Of a stretch of DNA of 64,000 bases, positions 34,467-44,829 are shown piece after piece; position 1 is the first letter of the stretch, and each line of letters begins with the position of its first letter. The stretch lies in contig CANQPJ010000010.1 in assembly GCA_947625755.1 (NCBI GenBank), positions 1 to 64,000 of the forward strand, written 5' to 3'. Source of the stretch: an uncultured Lachnospiraceae bacterium. GTDB lineage: Bacteria > Bacillota > Clostridia > Lachnospirales > Lachnospiraceae. A program made the position numbers and the translations under genes. The notes beneath the pieces are model-generated. The model ran no database searches. It saw only the letters and a list, made by a program, of their open reading frames with translations, and was not told the origin of the DNA.

Positions 34467-37400
34467 ATGGGAAAAAGAAGAATGAAGGAAAAAGGAATTG
34501 CCCTAATACTTTGCGGAATGCTGATATTGTCAAATATATCAGGACTTTCGGTGTACGCAGATGAAAGTTTTGACAGTGGAAAAAGTTCGGATAAAACAGC
34601 GCCGGTCATTACGGTAAAAGAAGTGACAGAGGGGCACAAGCACGAAAATACTTATTGTGAAGCACCGATTGTTACAGTGACGGACGAAGAGAGCAGTTCA
34701 TTGAAAATTGCAGTAGATATAGGAGGCACAAAAACTGAAACGGAGTATCAGGAGAACACTGTCCGGGTTCCAATAGAGGGACAGTATGTAAATGTCCGGA
34801 TTACAGCGACAAATGATGCCGGACTTTCTGCAAACGTTCAATTTACGATAGCACATACTCTTATAGGAAGACAGGGATTTACGGTTCCGGCTACCTGTAC
34901 ACAGCCGGAAAAATATGTAGGATTGATTCCATGTAAGTATTGCGATAAGGTTGTTTCCCAGTGGCAGACAAGCAAAGGACAGCCTCTGGGACATCAGTTT
35001 GGAGAAAAACAGCTGGGCGGTGAGACAAAAGAAGGGATTCCTTACTCAAAAAGAGTCTGTAATACTTGTGGGTTTGAAGAAATTACCTTTGAAGATATGG
35101 CAGGACATGAGCATACCTATGAGACGATAGTGAATGAGCCTGAATGTACAAAAGAAGGGTCTACTTACCAGCAGTGTAGTGATTGCGGATATGTAGATGA
35201 AGATACATACAAACCGATCCAGGTAACCGGTCACCGCATGACAGAATTTCAGGTTGTTAAACAGCCGGACTGTGGCACCGGAGAAAATGGAAGGCAGGAG
35301 CAAAAATGTAAATTCGGCTGTGGTTATACACGCAGTATTGAAATTTTTCCACAGCACACATGGTCGGAACGCAAGATTCGCAAGGAGGCGACCTGCTCAC
35401 AGACAGGAGAATCAGCAGTTCAATGTAAGACCTGTGGTACATGGGATGAAAAGAGTGTTATGTCCATTGCAATGACAGAGCATCAGTGGGTGGACCATGA
35501 CCATGACTGTACCACACCAATGCAGTGTTCAGAATGCGGCACGGAAGATGTGACATCGCGGAAAGAACATGCGTTGGCTTATCATTCGGATGCAAACGGA
35601 CATTGGCAGGAGTGTGAAAATGAGGGATGTAATTATAAGATGGATTCCGTAGAGCATGAGTTTCCGGAATTTGATAAATCGGACTGTACAGGTTCTGTTA
35701 CCTGTAATATTTGCGGATATGTAAAGTCCGGAAATAAAACGCATAACTTAGAGTGGGTTACTACGCCGACAGAGCATTATTCTTACTGTAAGAATGAAGG
35801 GTGTACTTACCGTTCAGAACCGGAAGAGCATGCGGGTACTTTTAACAATGATTGTGAAAAACCAACGTTGTGTAATAAGTGTGGTTATGCTTACATTGCA
35901 GCAAAATCTCATTCGCCGTATGGCTTCTGGTCTTGGAATGATGAAGGGCATTACAGACATTGTAAAAACTGCGCCCAGATTATTCTAACACCTCATACTG
36001 CAAAGCAAGATGATGGAGACTGTACCACACCGATAAAATGTTCCTTTGCGGGCTGTGGACATATTATGGAACCGGCACAGATCGAGCATGATTTTACAGG
36101 CGAGTGGCTTAACAGTGAAGAAGGACATTATCATCAGTGTCAGAATCCTAACTGTACAGTGAAAGAATCTGCACAGAAACACAGCGGAGGTATGGCAACC
36201 TGTAAAACAAAAGCGCTTTGTGATATTTGTGGAAATTATTACGGAAGCGTCAATCCGCAAAATCATATGGGAGAGAGAGAAGTCCGCAATTATAAAGATT
36301 CTACAGATTCCGAAAAGGGATATACCGGAGATACTTATTGTCTGGATTGTGAGACAATTATAGAAAAAGGAGAAGATATTCCATACAAGCCACATGACCA
36401 TATTTATGATGATACATGGAAAAATGACGGAACGCATCATTGGAAGGAATGTAAAAAATGTTCTTCCAGAAGTGATGATTATGCGGAGCATGAGTTTACG
36501 GAATGGGAAAGCGATGAGACAGAACATTTCAGGAGCTGTAAAGTATGCGGATATGTGGAAACAGCAGTTCATATACCGGAAGAAAATGACCATAACTGCG
36601 AGACGGAACTTCGCTGCAGTGTCTGCAATAGAGTGTTGTTGGAGGCAAAAAAACATAATTTTGACAATGCGCCTTATTGGGCAGGAGATAATGGACATTA
36701 CCGGCTTTGCCAAAATCAGAATTGTAACGGAAAGAGTGCGGAGGAAGAGCATACCGGCGGTATTGCAAATTGTGTAAGCCCTGCGCTTTGTGAATTGTGT
36801 CATGCACAATATGGTGAAAAAAATCCGGAATATCATGTTGGTGAGGAATCCGTGCTGGGATACAAGGATGCAACCTGCGATACACCGGGTTATACAGGTG
36901 ATGTGTACTGTCTTGGCTGTAGTCAGGTAAAGGCTTATGGTCAGGAGATTCCTGCGGGAGAACGTGAACATGATTTTGTTCAGGATTATGATGAATATCA
37001 TCACTGGTATGCATGCAGCCGGTGTGGAGAACATCAGGAAGGCTCCTACGAGGAACATCAGTATGGTGAAAATGGAGAATGTAACGTCTGCGGTTACACG
37101 GCGCCTGCTGGAGAGCATACCCACCAGTGGGATGATGGAATTGTCACAACAAAGCCGACATGCAAACATTTTGGAGTGAAGACCTATTCCTGCAAAGAAT
37201 GTGGTGAACAGAAAATAGAAGAAATTCAAATGACGACAGAGCATTCATGGGACAATGGGAAAGTAACCAAAGCAGCTTCCTGTACAGAAAAAGGAGTGAA
37301 AACTTATACCTGTACGGTTTGCGGCAAGACAAATACGAAGGAAATTCCGGCAGCAGGTCACAAGTGGGGTCCATGGTATTTTATGAAAAACCCATTTTAT

Positions 37401-37970
37401 GCGCAGTTCAAAACGCGGACCTGTTCTGTATGCAAGGAAGTACAAACAAATGGTACAAGATCTATACCGACAATGAAACTTACCGCAGAAAAACTGATTA
37501 TGAAGAAAGGACAGAAAACAAAAGCATTCCGTATTGTTTCTATGACCAGCGGTGATTATGTAATATCTGTGAAGTCCAAGAAACCGTCTGTATTGAAAGT
37601 ACAGAAATTTACGCGACGTGGTGCAGTGACACTAAAAGCGAAAAAGACCGGAACCACGACTCTTGTGATTAAACTTGTAAGCGGAATGGAAAAGACAGTT
37701 AAAGTCCGGGTACAAAAGAAGAAAGTTAAGACTTCCCGAATAACAATCGAGACGAAGAAAGTTACTTTGAAAAAAGGTAAAAAACTGAAACTCAAACCGA
37801 TGCTGATGCCAATTACCTCACAGCAGAAACTGAGCTTTAAGAGCGCAAAGAAGAAGGTTGCAAAGGTTAATGCGAAGGGTGTAGTTCGGGCAAGGAAAGT
37901 CGGAAAGACAAAAATAACAATTCGTTCCGGCGCAAAGAAAATAACGGTAAAGATTATAGTTAAAAAATAA
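34467..37970 (+). CDS. Large secreted cysteine-rich repeat protein with C-terminal Ig-like domains
   Basis: A 1167-residue exported protein. A signal peptide covers residues 1-33. Residues 40-120 are a beta-sandwich-like region (APVITVKEVTEG). Residues 140-1000 hold about twenty CxxC pairs in loosely repeated units such as C..CGY...EH, H(W/Y)xxCxNxxC and TCTEKGVKTYTCTVCG, looking like small zinc ribbons. Residues 1010-1167 are very Lys-rich and include two Big_2-like repeats (VTLKKGKKLKLKP, KVAKVNAKGVVRARKVGKTK). There is no sorting signal; the basic tail may hold it to the wall by charge. AAAAGGAGGAAAC precedes the ATG. The noncoding repeat module begins right at the stop. Function is unknown. 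Confidence 0.85.
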   Translation: MGKRRMKEKGIALILCGMLILSNISGLSVYADESFDSGKSSDKTAPVITVKEVTEGHKHENTYCEAPIVTVTDEESSSLKIAVDIGGTKTETEYQENTVRVPIEGQYVNVRITATNDAGLSANVQFTIAHTLIGRQGFTVPATCTQPEKYVGLIPCKYCDKVVSQWQTSKGQPLGHQFGEKQLGGETKEGIPYSKRVCNTCGFEEITFEDMAGHEHTYETIVNEPECTKEGSTYQQCSDCGYVDEDTYKPIQVTGHRMTEFQVVKQPDCGTGENGRQEQKCKFGCGYTRSIEIFPQHTWSERKIRKEATCSQTGESAVQCKTCGTWDEKSVMSIAMTEHQWVDHDHDCTTPMQCSECGTEDVTSRKEHALAYHSDANGHWQECENEGCNYKMDSVEHEFPEFDKSDCTGSVTCNICGYVKSGNKTHNLEWVTTPTEHYSYCKNEGCTYRSEPEEHAGTFNNDCEKPTLCNKCGYAYIAAKSHSPYGFWSWNDEGHYRHCKNCAQIILTPHTAKQDDGDCTTPIKCSFAGCGHIMEPAQIEHDFTGEWLNSEEGHYHQCQNPNCTVKESAQKHSGGMATCKTKALCDICGNYYGSVNPQNHMGEREVRNYKDSTDSEKGYTGDTYCLDCETIIEKGEDIPYKPHDHIYDDTWKNDGTHHWKECKKCSSRSDDYAEHEFTEWESDETEHFRSCKVCGYVETAVHIPEENDHNCETELRCSVCNRVLLEAKKHNFDNAPYWAGDNGHYRLCQNQNCNGKSAEEEHTGGIANCVSPALCELCHAQYGEKNPEYHVGEESVLGYKDATCDTPGYTGDVYCLGCSQVKAYGQEIPAGEREHDFVQDYDEYHHWYACSRCGEHQEGSYEEHQYGENGECNVCGYTAPAGEHTHQWDDGIVTTKPTCKHFGVKTYSCKECGEQKIEEIQMTTEHSWDNGKVTKAASCTEKGVKTYTCTVCGKTNTKEIPAAGHKWGPWYFMKNPFYAQFKTRTCSVCKEVQTNGTRSIPTMKLTAEKLIMKKGQKTKAFRIVSMTSGDYVISVKSKKPSVLKVQKFTRRGAVTLKAKKTGTTTLVIKLVSGMEKTVKVRVQKKKVKTSRITIETKKVTLKKGKKLKLKPMLMPITSQQKLSFKSAKKKVAKVNAKGVVRARKVGKTKITIRSGAKKITVKIIVKK

Positions 37971-38540
37971 AAAAAGGGGCTGTGAAAAGTCTCTGGTTTT
38001 CAGAACCTGTATCCGCTGATGCGGATACAGGTTCTGGCTTTTTATATTTATTGATTTCAGTGCAAGTTCTAAAATTACAACTTTCATTTTATGAATGGAC
38101 TTTTGTAAGCTCTGTTCCCTTTCATATTGATAATTTACATATATATTTAGCTTGTTTTACAAAAAATAAATGTAATTTATTCTTACCCACCATGAAATAC
38201 TCAAGAATTTACATATAGACTTGTCTTGTTTTACAAAAAATGTATGTAATTTATTTTTACCCACCATGGGTTTCCCAAAAATTTACATATATATTTGACA
38301 GTTTTGATAAAAAAATATGTAATTTATTCTTACCCATCATGTATTCCTCAGGAATTTACATATAGACTTATCTTGTTTTACAAAAAATAAATGTAATTCA
38401 TTCTCACCCACCATGCATTCCTCAGGAATTTACATATAGACTTATCTTGTTTTACAAAAAATATATGTAATTCATTCTCACCCATCATGCATTCTCAAAT
38501 TTTACATATATACTAGACAGTTTGACAAAACTTTTTACAC
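37971..38540 (+). repeat. Left copy of a hairpin plus ~74-nt tandem repeat module
   Basis: Directly after the stop lie a lead with AGGGGCTGTG and AAAAGTCTCTG, then a 16-bp hairpin at 38001-38036, then tandem units starting near 38132, 38206, 38280, 38353, 38427 and a partial one at 38499 (lengths 74, 74, 73, 74, 72). Each unit has TTTACATATA, TTGTTTTACAA, TATGTAATT and then CTCACCCACCATG or a variant. No unique spacers separate the units, so this is not CRISPR. An inverted relative lies at 45318-45778. The rest of the interval to 38644 holds the upstream region of the next gene. Confidence 0.85.
38001..38043 (+). terminator. Hairpin terminator of the left repeat module
   Basis: CAGAACCTGTATCCGC-TGAT-GCGGATACAGGTTCTG is a perfect 16-bp stem followed by GCTTTTT. 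It would end the transcript of the cysteine-rich protein gene. Confidence 0.85.
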
Positions 38541-38644
38541 TTCTTTTTTTATTATCTCTGTTCCGGATGATTGAAATGTAGTATAATTTGAAATAGATTG
38601 TATAGATTTTATTATCAGAAGACAGAGAAAATACAGGAGGGGAA

Positions 38645-39502
38645 ATGCAGAAAATAACAGATAGACAGTTTGATGAAGAAAGAGCGCTATATGGACTCCG
38701 GGATGCAGAAATAACACATTGTACCTTTGCCGGTCCGGCAGATGGGGAGTCTGCTCTCAAAGAATGTGAAAATATTGTTGTAAAAGATAGTTTGTTTCAG
38801 CTCCGGTATCCATTGTGGCATGTACATAAAGGAATTATCAGTAACAGTGTAATGTCAAAGACCTGTCGGGCAGCTCTTTGGTATGATACGGATATTACCA
38901 TTGAAAATAGCAAATTATATGGAATTAAGGCTCTTCGTGAATGTTCAGACATTAATTTAATGGGTAGTGATGTAATATCACCGGAATTTTTATGGAGATG
39001 TCGGGGTGTGACAGTTAGAAATACGACAATGCAGTCGGAATATCCTTTCTTTGAATGTAATGATGTCACAATCAGTAAACTGGCGATGAAAGGAAAATAT
39101 TCTTTTCAATATGTAGAAAACATGACGATAGAACATTCTAATCTTGACACAAAGGATGCCTTTTGGCACAGCAAAAATGTTACGGTTACAGATAGTGTGA
39201 TTCGAGGAGAATACTTGGGCTGGTATTCAGAAAATTTAAAATTAGTCCGATGTAAAATCATAGGAACACAGCCATTATGTTATTGTAAGAATTTGATTTT
39301 GGAAAACTGTACGATGGAGGACACAGACCTTTCCTTTGAGCGGAGTGAAGTGCACGCTGTTGTTCATGGAGTAATTGAAGGAGTAAAAAATCCATTGTCA
39401 GGAACCATTATTGCAGATGATATTGGCGAGATTCTTTTGGAAGAAGAATATATCAATCCAAGCCTTACAGAAATTAAAGTAAAATCAAAAAAGAAGGTTT
39501 GA
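38645..39502 (+). CDS. DUF3737 family right-handed beta-helix protein
   Basis: A 285-residue protein made of short repeated beta-helix rungs: ECENIVVKDSLF, NITIENSKLYGI-like, RGVTVRNTTM, ENMTIEHSNL and KNVTVTDSVI. This is the pattern of DUF3737, pectate-lyase-like proteins without a known activity. It has no signal peptide and so is cytoplasmic. AGGAGGGGAA precedes the ATG. The kinase-like gene follows after 59 bases on the same strand. The role is unknown. Confidence 0.88.
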   Translation: MQKITDRQFDEERALYGLRDAEITHCTFAGPADGESALKECENIVVKDSLFQLRYPLWHVHKGIISNSVMSKTCRAALWYDTDITIENSKLYGIKALRECSDINLMGSDVISPEFLWRCRGVTVRNTTMQSEYPFFECNDVTISKLAMKGKYSFQYVENMTIEHSNLDTKDAFWHSKNVTVTDSVIRGEYLGWYSENLKLVRCKIIGTQPLCYCKNLILENCTMEDTDLSFERSEVHAVVHGVIEGVKNPLSGTIIADDIGEILLEEEYINPSLTEIKVKSKKKV

Positions 39503-39561
39503 TGGAATTTAGCTGTTTAGAGATTTCGCTTGCTTTAAAAATACAGATATAGGAAAAAATT

Positions 39562-40554
39562 ATGAAAGAGCAGAATAATGACATTTTATTATTAAAGAAA
39601 ATATGTCGCCAATATGATTTGGGAGTGTTGATAAAACCGCCATTTGCATTAAAAGGAGGTTTTATGCATAAAATGTATGCTCTGTTTACGGAAAAAGGAA
39701 AATACGCAGTTAAGTTATTGAACCCTTATGTTATGCAGAGAGCAGATGCTTTGGAAAATTTCCAGACTGCGGAACGGTTAGAACTGCTTCTGGAAAAAAA
39801 TAAGTTGCCGATACTTCCTGCGATTTCTTTTGGAGACAGGAAAATGCAGCAGACAGATGGACAGTATTTTTATTTATATCCGTGGTATGATGGAAAAGTA
39901 ATTAAAGGACAGGATATCAAAGAAAAGCATTGCAAAAAAATTGGAAAGATTCTTGCCCGTATTCATGCGCTGGACTGTCGCAGGGATTCTTATCTGCCAG
40001 AAGAAATACATATTGATTGGGATTATTATGCGGAACAATTTTTCATTAAAAATAAGGAATTGTACCAGTTATTGGTTAACAACAGAAAACTTCTTATCGA
40101 GAGTCAGGAAAAGGGGAATAAGGCTTTAAAATATATGCCAAAAAAAGAGGCGGTTTGTCACAATGACATGGATGCTAAAAATGTACTATGGGCAGGTGAT
40201 GAATGTCGAATTATTGACTTGGAGTGTTTGTCTTATTCCAGTCCCTATATGGAAATGTACGAACTGGCATTATGCTGGTCCGGATATGAAGAGTGCAATA
40301 TAGATTTTAATTTGTTCCAGACATTTATTTCAGCCTATGAAAAAGCAGGAGGCGAACTTCCAATCGACTGGGAAGTTTTATATGACTGTAATTTTGGAAG
40401 ATTGGAATGGCTTGAATATAATATGAAACGTGCTTTGGGAATTGATTGCTCAAAAGAAGAAGTCGCTGTAGGTATTTCAGAAGTAAAGGACACAATCGCT
40501 CATGCGCGGTATTATGCAGTTGTAAAGGATGAAATACTGAATAGTGTTTTATAA
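39562..40554 (+). CDS. Aminoglycoside phosphotransferase/CotS-like kinase
   Basis: A 330-residue protein with the APH kinase fold. VCHNDMDAKNVLW near residue 205 is the catalytic HxDxxxxN loop, and CRIIDLECLSYSSP provides the metal-binding Asp. KYAVKLL near the N-terminus supplies the ATP-contact Lys. The family covers choline, thiamine and sugar kinases and CotS spore coat kinases as well as resistance enzymes; nothing here points to drug resistance. It precedes pfkA by 73 bases. Spacing suggests separate promoters. Confidence 0.82.
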   Translation: MKEQNNDILLLKKICRQYDLGVLIKPPFALKGGFMHKMYALFTEKGKYAVKLLNPYVMQRADALENFQTAERLELLLEKNKLPILPAISFGDRKMQQTDGQYFYLYPWYDGKVIKGQDIKEKHCKKIGKILARIHALDCRRDSYLPEEIHIDWDYYAEQFFIKNKELYQLLVNNRKLLIESQEKGNKALKYMPKKEAVCHNDMDAKNVLWAGDECRIIDLECLSYSSPYMEMYELALCWSGYEECNIDFNLFQTFISAYEKAGGELPIDWEVLYDCNFGRLEWLEYNMKRALGIDCSKEEVAVGISEVKDTIAHARYYAVVKDEILNSVL

Positions 40555-40580
40555 TTTTTTTAAAAGGATTTAATAAGCTG

Positions 40581-40589
40581 TGATATAAT
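40581..40589 (+). promoter_or_regulatory. Extended -10 element upstream of pfkA
   Basis: TGATATAAT (TGn plus TATAAT) lies 38 bases before the start codon; no good -35 is seen, as usual for extended -10 promoters. Confidence 0.5.
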
Positions 40590-40627
40590 TATTAATATGA
40601 TAAGCATCAAAAAGGAGACAGAAACCG

Positions 40628-41602
40628 ATGGACATTATGAAAAAAATAGCAGTTTTAACCAGTGGCGGTGATGCTCCGGGAATGAATTCAGCCATTCGCG
40701 CAGTGGTTTATAGCGCGTATCAGTTTGGAATTGAAGTGGTAGGAATTCTTCGCGGATATGAGGGCTTAATAGATTGGGAGACAAAGCCTCTGGGATTAGA
40801 TGAGGTTCGAAATATAAATAATCAGGGTGGAACAATTCTTTATACCAGCAGAAGCGATAGATTTCTTCAGCCGGAGTACAGAAAACAGGCAGCAGATAAC
40901 TTAAAGAAAAATGAGATAGATGCCGTTATAGCTATTGGAGGAGATGGAACACTGCGGGGAGCAATAGAGTTTCAAAAAGAAGAAATCAATATTGTATGTA
41001 TTCCCGGAACCATTGACCGGGATGTAGCCTGCACCGAGTATACATTGGGCTTTGACACTGCAGCCAATACAGCAACAGATGCCATTGACAAAATACGGGA
41101 TTCTTCAGTCTCGCATGGCAGATGCAGTGTGGTGGAGGTCATGGGAAGAAAACGTGGCTATATCGCATTGTGGGCAGGAATGGCAACCGCGGCAGATGCA
41201 ATTATCCTTCCGGAAAAATGGGAAGGAGATTACGATAGTGTGACGGAAGCGATTAAGAAGAGGCACGCAGATGGAAGGGACAGCTATCTGGTAGTTGTAG
41301 CGGAGGGGGTAACAGATGCCCCAGAACTGGCAGACAGGATTCGTGAGAGAACAGGAATTGAATCCAGAGTTTCTGTATTAGGTTATATTCAGCGTGGCGG
41401 GAGCCCTTCGGCAAAAGACCGGATGTATGGTTCTTTAATGGGCGCCTATGCAGTTGAAATTTTAAACAATGGCAAGCAGAACCGTATTGTAGCAATTAAG
41501 AATGATATTTTAATAGATTATGATATTGCCAAAGCGCCTGAAATTAAAAATAATCAATTAGATTCATTCCAATATGAATTAAGTCTGAAGCTGTCAGATT
41601 AA
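40628..41602 (+). CDS. pfkA: ATP-dependent 6-phosphofructokinase
   Basis: A 324-residue [23 protein letters not shown] is the ATP-loop start, [10 protein letters not shown] carries the GGDG that marks ATP rather than pyrophosphate use, and PGTIDRDV holds the catalytic Asp. Counting from the second Met (MKKIAVL, at 40637) that Asp is residue 127, as in E. coli numbering. The usual TIDND is TIDRD here, an Arg between the two aspartates. The rest ([24 protein letters not shown]) is normal. It catalyses fructose-6-phosphate phosphorylation in glycolysis. GGAGACAG precedes either start. A second, classical PFK may exist elsewhere. Confidence 0.93.
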   Translation: MDIMKKIAVLTSGGDAPGMNSAIRAVVYSAYQFGIEVVGILRGYEGLIDWETKPLGLDEVRNINNQGGTILYTSRSDRFLQPEYRKQAADNLKKNEIDAVIAIGGDGTLRGAIEFQKEEINIVCIPGTIDRDVACTEYTLGFDTAANTATDAIDKIRDSSVSHGRCSVVEVMGRKRGYIALWAGMATAADAIILPEKWEGDYDSVTEAIKKRHADGRDSYLVVVAEGVTDAPELADRIRERTGIESRVSVLGYIQRGGSPSAKDRMYGSLMGAYAVEILNNGKQNRIVAIKNDILIDYDIAKAPEIKNNQLDSFQYELSLKLSD

Positions 41603-41663
41603 AAGAGCGTCAGCTTATCAGGCAGTAAGTAGCAATTATGATATAGGGAAGGAGACAGCGAAT

Positions 41664-42449
41664 ATGATAAATTATTCAGATGACCCTGCGAGACAATACC
41701 ACATACAGGTGGCAAAAGGCGAAGTAGGACGGTATGCAATTTTGCCGGGAGACCCGGGAAGATGTGAAAAGATTGCCCGGTATTTAGATAATCCGGTGTT
41801 GATTGCACACAATAGAGAGTATGTAACATATACAGGAACATTAGATGGGGAAAAAGTAAGCGTAACATCCACGGGAATTGGCGGTCCGTCTGCCTCGATT
41901 GCAGTGGAAGAACTTTGCAGGTGCGGCGTGGATACTTTTGTCCGCATTGGTACTTGTGGCGGGATTCAGCCGGAGGTAAAAAGCGGAGATGTGGTTGTCG
42001 CCACCGGAGCTGTCCGCATGGAAGGAACGACAAAGGAATATGCGCCTATTGAGTTTCCGGCAGTGGCTGATTTAGATGTAGTCAATGCTTTGGCAGAGAC
42101 TGCAAAAGAAAAAGAATTTTCATATCATACAGGTGTTGTACAATGTAAGGATTCTTTCTATGGAGAACACGAGCCGGAGAAGAAACCTGTCGGCTATGAA
42201 TTGCTGAATAAATGGGAAGCATGGAAACAATTAGGATGTCTGGCATCAGAAATGGAATCAGCGGCGCTATTTATTGTAGCCGCAAGTCAGAAGGTGCGCG
42301 CAGGCTCCTGTATGTTAGTAATGGCAAATCAGGAAAGAGAAAAACTGGGGCTGGAAAATCCTGTCGTGCGTGACACAGACCGGGCAGTTCAGGTAGCAGT
42401 GGGAGCTGTGCGGAAACTGATACAGAAGGATAGAAAATCAGGCAGATAG
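41664..42449 (+). CDS. udp: Uridine phosphorylase
   Basis: A 261-residue nucleoside phosphorylase of the hexameric NP-I family. [17 protein letters not shown] is the phosphate-site GDPxR motif, [18 protein letters not shown] the ribose/phosphate region, and [13 protein letters not shown] the ribose-binding ExE motif. Residues [11 protein letters not shown] in the middle fit the uridine phosphorylase insert rather than purine phosphorylases. It splits uridine or deoxyuridine to base plus (deoxy)ribose-1-phosphate. AAGGAGACAG precedes the ATG; add follows after 20 bases and deoB after that, so the three form a salvage operon. Confidence 0.92.
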   Translation: MINYSDDPARQYHIQVAKGEVGRYAILPGDPGRCEKIARYLDNPVLIAHNREYVTYTGTLDGEKVSVTSTGIGGPSASIAVEELCRCGVDTFVRIGTCGGIQPEVKSGDVVVATGAVRMEGTTKEYAPIEFPAVADLDVVNALAETAKEKEFSYHTGVVQCKDSFYGEHEPEKKPVGYELLNKWEAWKQLGCLASEMESAALFIVAASQKVRAGSCMLVMANQEREKLGLENPVVRDTDRAVQVAVGAVRKLIQKDRKSGR

Positions 42450-42469
42450 CAAAAATCGGAGGAGTCAGC

Positions 42470-43459
42470 ATGACAATCAAAGAAATCAAAAAATTACCGA
42501 AAATAGAATTACACTGTCATCTGGATGGCTCTCTTAGTAAGGAATTTATTGAAACAAAGTTATCAGCAAAAATAAAACAGAGTGAATTAAGCGTTTCAGA
42601 AGACTGTGAAAGTTTAGATGAATATTTGGAAAAATTTGATTTGCCGGGACGGTGTCTGATGGATGAAGAGGGACTCGAACAGGCGGGCTATGATGTACTA
42701 AAGACAATGCATGAAGAAAATGTTATTTATGCAGAAATACGTTTTGCCCCATTGCTGTCCGTGACAGAATATATGGATACGGAACAGGTCATCCGGTCTT
42801 TACTGCAAGGACTGGAAAAAGGAAAGAAAGATTTGGGTGTGGAATATAATGTGATTGTATGTGCTATGAGACATCACAGCATGGAACAAAATTATAAAAT
42901 GATAAAAAAGGCAGTTAAATTTTTAGGAAAGGGTGTGTGTGCGGCAGATTTGGCTGGAGCGGAGGCACAATATCCTATGCGGGAATATATGGAATTATTC
43001 AGAAAGACAAAAGAATTGGGAATGCCATTTACAATCCACGCAGGTGAGTGCGGAAACGCAGAGAATATTTTAGATGCATTGCAAGTGGGCGCGGCAAGAA
43101 TCGGTCATGGAATTGCCATGCGGGGGAAAAAAGAGATACAGCTGGCTGTCAAAAAAGCGGGCGTTGGAATTGAGCTGTGTCCTATCAGCAATTTGCAGAC
43201 AAAGTCGGTGAAAAGTTCCGCAGAATATCCACTTCGTGAATTTTTGGATGAAGGATTACTGGTCACAATTAATACGGACAATCGTACGGTCAGTAATACA
43301 TCCATGACAAAAGAACTGGATTTTATTCAAAAGATGTATGGGGTCAGTGATAGTGAAATTCAGCGTATGATGAGAAATGCTGTCGATGTAGCTTTTGTAA
43401 ATGATGAGCAAAAAGAAAGATTACGGAAAAAATTAAGCGGAAAAGATTATCAGGCGTAG
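42470..43459 (+). CDS. add: Adenosine deaminase
   Basis: A 329-residue amidohydrolase. Zinc ligands and active-site residues are visible: ELHCHLDGSLS (HxH), TIHAGECG (His and catalytic Glu region), RIGHGIAM, and TINTDNRTVSNT, the Gram-positive form of the SD-D motif. It converts adenosine to inosine. GGAGGAGTC precedes the ATG. It lies between udp and deoB in a nucleoside breakdown operon. No purine nucleoside phosphorylase is in the window, so inosine cleavage must be done by an enzyme encoded elsewhere. Confidence 0.94.
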   Translation: MTIKEIKKLPKIELHCHLDGSLSKEFIETKLSAKIKQSELSVSEDCESLDEYLEKFDLPGRCLMDEEGLEQAGYDVLKTMHEENVIYAEIRFAPLLSVTEYMDTEQVIRSLLQGLEKGKKDLGVEYNVIVCAMRHHSMEQNYKMIKKAVKFLGKGVCAADLAGAEAQYPMREYMELFRKTKELGMPFTIHAGECGNAENILDALQVGAARIGHGIAMRGKKEIQLAVKKAGVGIELCPISNLQTKSVKSSAEYPLREFLDEGLLVTINTDNRTVSNTSMTKELDFIQKMYGVSDSEIQRMMRNAVDVAFVNDEQKERLRKKLSGKDYQA

Positions 43460-43474
43460 GAAGGTGGATAAATA

Positions 43475-44665
43475 ATGAATGCATATAAAAGAATATTCGT
43501 AATTGTTCTGGATTCTTTGGGAATCGGCGCTATGCCTGATGCAGAGAATTTTGGTGACGTAAATGTAGATACATTTGGACATATACTAAACACTATGCGA
43601 ACATTGGATATTCCTAATTTACAAAAATTAGGAATGTTAAACCTGCACCCGGCAGGAGAAATGAAAGGTGTGGAAAAACCATTAGGAAGATATATGCGCG
43701 TGGCGGAAGCCAGCAATGGCAAAGATACCATGACAGGTCATTGGGAAATGATGGGAATAAAGACAAAGAAGCCTTTTCAAACTTTTACGGAGAAGGGATT
43801 TCCACCAGAGCTGATTGCAGAATTAGAAAAGAGATGTGGCAAAAGAGTCATTGGAAATAAATGTGCCAGTGGTACGGAGATTCTGGAAGAATTGGGAGAA
43901 GAAGAGATTGCTACGGGCGCAATGATTGTGTATACTTCTACAGATTCGGTTATGCAGATATGCGGCAATGAGGAAACTTTTGATTTGGAAAATTTGTATC
44001 GATGTTGTGAAATTGCCAGAGATATTACATTAAAAGATGAATGGAAAGTCGGGCGGGTGATTGCCAGACCATATGTGGGAAAAAAGAAGGGTGAGTTTCA
44101 AAGAACCGCAAATCGCCATGACTACGCTTTAAAACCAACGAACCGGACGGTTTTAAACGCTTTGAAAGATGCAGGTTTGGATGTAATCAGTGTCGGTAAG
44201 ATTTGTGACATTTTCTGCGGCGAGGGTATTACCAAATCTTATCGCTCTAAAAGTTCTGTTCAGGGAATGGAACAGACAATAGAAATCTGCGGAACGGATT
44301 TTTATGGATTATGTTTTGTCAATCTGGTGGATTTTGATACGTTGTGGGGACATCGTAGAGACCCGGCAGGTTATGGCAGGGAGATTGAAAAATTTGATGT
44401 CAATCTGGGTATTCTTCTGGAACAATTACGGGATGATGACTTGTTAATTATCACAGCAGACCATGGAAACGATCCTACTTATAAAGGCACAGACCACACA
44501 AGGGAATATGTGCCTTTGATAGCATATTCCGGACAGATGAAACAAGGCGGAGCCTTGGAAGAGGCAGACACGATGGCGGTCATTGGGGCTACAATCGCAG
44601 AAAATTTCGGTGTGGAAATGCCGGAAAATACTATCGGACAATCCATACTGCAAAAATTAGTGTAA
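43475..44665 (+). CDS. deoB: Phosphopentomutase
   Basis: A 396-residue alkaline-phosphatase-superfamily mutase. It starts with [20 protein letters not shown], carrying the metal-binding Asp; [13 protein letters not shown] contains the phosphorylated Thr; and [20 protein letters not shown] supplies the metal-binding D-H and H residues. It interconverts ribose-1-phosphate and ribose-5-phosphate (and the deoxy forms), moving the sugar released by udp into the pentose phosphate pathway. AGGAAGGTGG precedes the start, 15 bases after add. Full length. Confidence 0.96.
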   Translation: MNAYKRIFVIVLDSLGIGAMPDAENFGDVNVDTFGHILNTMRTLDIPNLQKLGMLNLHPAGEMKGVEKPLGRYMRVAEASNGKDTMTGHWEMMGIKTKKPFQTFTEKGFPPELIAELEKRCGKRVIGNKCASGTEILEELGEEEIATGAMIVYTSTDSVMQICGNEETFDLENLYRCCEIARDITLKDEWKVGRVIARPYVGKKKGEFQRTANRHDYALKPTNRTVLNALKDAGLDVISVGKICDIFCGEGITKSYRSKSSVQGMEQTIEICGTDFYGLCFVNLVDFDTLWGHRRDPAGYGREIEKFDVNLGILLEQLRDDDLLIITADHGNDPTYKGTDHTREYVPLIAYSGQMKQGGALEEADTMAVIGATIAENFGVEMPENTIGQSILQKLV

Positions 44666-44769
44666 GAACCCGGAAAGAATATTTTCAAAATAAAAATATA
44701 AAATTAAAAAAATGTTTGAAAAATATAAATATAAATTTAAAAAAATGTTTGCGAAATGTGTCATTAGCT

Positions 44770-44800
44770 TTTACAATAGAACTATAAGTATTATTATAAT
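44770..44800 (+). promoter_or_regulatory. Probable promoter of mscL
   Basis: TTTACA and TATAAT are 19 bases apart, slightly wide. The region before it carries two copies of an AT-rich AAAAAAATGTTTG block (44706-44718 and 44740-44752). Confidence 0.4.
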
Positions 44801-44829
44801 ACATAAAAAAATACAGGAGATAAGGAAAG

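Noticed and set aside
35985-37244. A 419-codon minus-strand frame
   Set aside because: It is a shadow inside the cysteine-rich protein gene, with low-complexity hydrophobic residues that arise from the reverse of Cys/His-rich codons.
38132-38540. CRISPR array
   Set aside because: Units of about 74 bases are similar over their whole length and no unique spacers or cas genes are present.
39562-40554. Aminoglycoside resistance gene
   Set aside because: Only the general APH kinase fold is supported; context and sequence fit a metabolic or coat-type kinase at least as well.
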